NCBI RefSeq assembly: GCF_019343105.1
Contig: NZ_CP073764.1
Location: forward strand, 2,232,001 to 2,296,000
Origin: Methylovirgula sp. HY1
Lineage (GTDB): Bacteria; Pseudomonadota; Alphaproteobacteria; Rhizobiales; Beijerinckiaceae
Direction: 5' to 3'
DNA: 64,000 nucleotides
The translations under genes and the position numbers were made by a program. Under the pieces are notes generated by a model. It searched no databases and was not told where the DNA came from. It worked only from the letters and a program-made list of their open reading frames with translations. Shown here in pieces: positions 63,859 through 64,000 of the stretch (positions within the stretch are counted from its first letter, which is position 1; each line of letters starts with the position of its first letter).

Positions 63859-64000
63859 ATTGAAGTGTCTGCAATTGCCGCAGCGTCGCGGCATCGAGCC
63901 GGCCATCATGCAGCGCCGACGCGACCAGCACGCCATGGACGCCCGCCGCCGCCAATGGCGCGAGATCGGCCGCGCCACGGAGGCCGCCGGCCGCATAGAC
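63857..64000 (-). CDS. HisA-like TIM-barrel protein, C-terminal end only
   Basis: Forty-seven codons enter from the right edge: VYAAGGLRGAADLAPLAAAG, then VHGVLVASALHDGRLDAATL and RQLQTLQ. The (A/S)GG(L/V)R..DL..L...G..GVLVASALH pattern is the end of a HisA/HisF barrel with its phosphate-binding loops. A HisA-like gene next to fae is a known part of methylotroph H4MPT clusters and is not the histidine enzyme itself. The start lies outside the window. Confidence 0.8.
   Translation of the reverse strand, partial: VYAAGGLRGAADLAPLAAAGVHGVLVASALHDGRLDAATLRQLQTLQ

Overview
The window looks like a chromosome segment of a GC-rich, methylotrophic alphaproteobacterium (Hyphomicrobiales). A Beijerinckiaceae-type organism such as Methylocella or Methylocapsa is my best guess. 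The evidence is a complete tetrahydromethanopterin (H4MPT) formaldehyde-oxidation cluster (fae, mtdB, mch, fhcBADC), the PhyR-NepR-EcfG stress cassette, a class I lysyl-tRNA synthetase, and typical alphaproteobacterial gene order (aroK/aroB - CNNM protein; small membrane gene - xerD). The genus cannot be fixed from this sequence alone.

Layout. 1-10.8 kb: housekeeping and envelope genes (CNNM/CorC-like protein, fused aroKB, xerD, amidotransferase, SDR, TerB-like, opgD-type glucan protein, gamma-glutamyltransferase). 10.9-15.2 kb: a general-stress island with two KGG-repeat proteins, a DUF883 membrane protein, a holin-X-like protein and the regulators phyR, nepR and ecfG. Three sites fit the GGAAC-N16-CGTT promoter of EcfG sigma factors. 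15.5-31.3 kb: a heavy-metal-type RND pump with its adaptor, pxpA, a J-domain-like small protein, a GT-C-like membrane protein, a Spy/CpxP-like protein, mscL, a symporter-histidine kinase hybrid, thiD, a PaaK-like adenylating enzyme and a DUF2937 protein. 31.4-38.6 kb: zinc homeostasis (WD40 protein, CobW GTPase, znuB, znuC, znuA, two possible Zur boxes), an SCO1 protein and a periplasmic binding protein.

38.6-49.2 kb is the most unusual part. One family 2 glycosyltransferase gene is cut into three pieces by two separate IS1595-type transposons. Each has inverted repeats starting CGGT and an 8-bp target duplication. The first transposon has itself been hit by an IS21-family element inside its transposase. 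Removing the insertions together with one copy of each duplication restores an in-frame glycosyltransferase of 666 codons and an in-frame transposase of 321 codons. Both transposons carry cargo: a regulator-like gene divergent from the transposase, related coiled-coil/winged-helix-like genes at one tip, a HicB/HicA-like pair in the first, and in each a degenerate tRNA-sized cloverleaf-like sequence with TGCA near the anticodon position.

49.4-64 kb: lysS, a conserved hypothetical gene, then the C1 module. On the minus strand lie a pterin-4a-carbinolamine-dehydratase-like gene and fhcBADC. On the plus strand lie a beta-RFAP synthase, mtdB, an ATP-grasp gene, mch, a RimK-like ATP-grasp gene, a CitG-like gene and fae. 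A partial HisA-like gene runs in from the right edge. Together these condense formaldehyde with H4MPT (Fae), oxidise it (MtdB), hydrolyse methenyl-H4MPT (Mch) and release formate (Fhc). The interspersed genes probably make the H4MPT and methylofuran cofactors.
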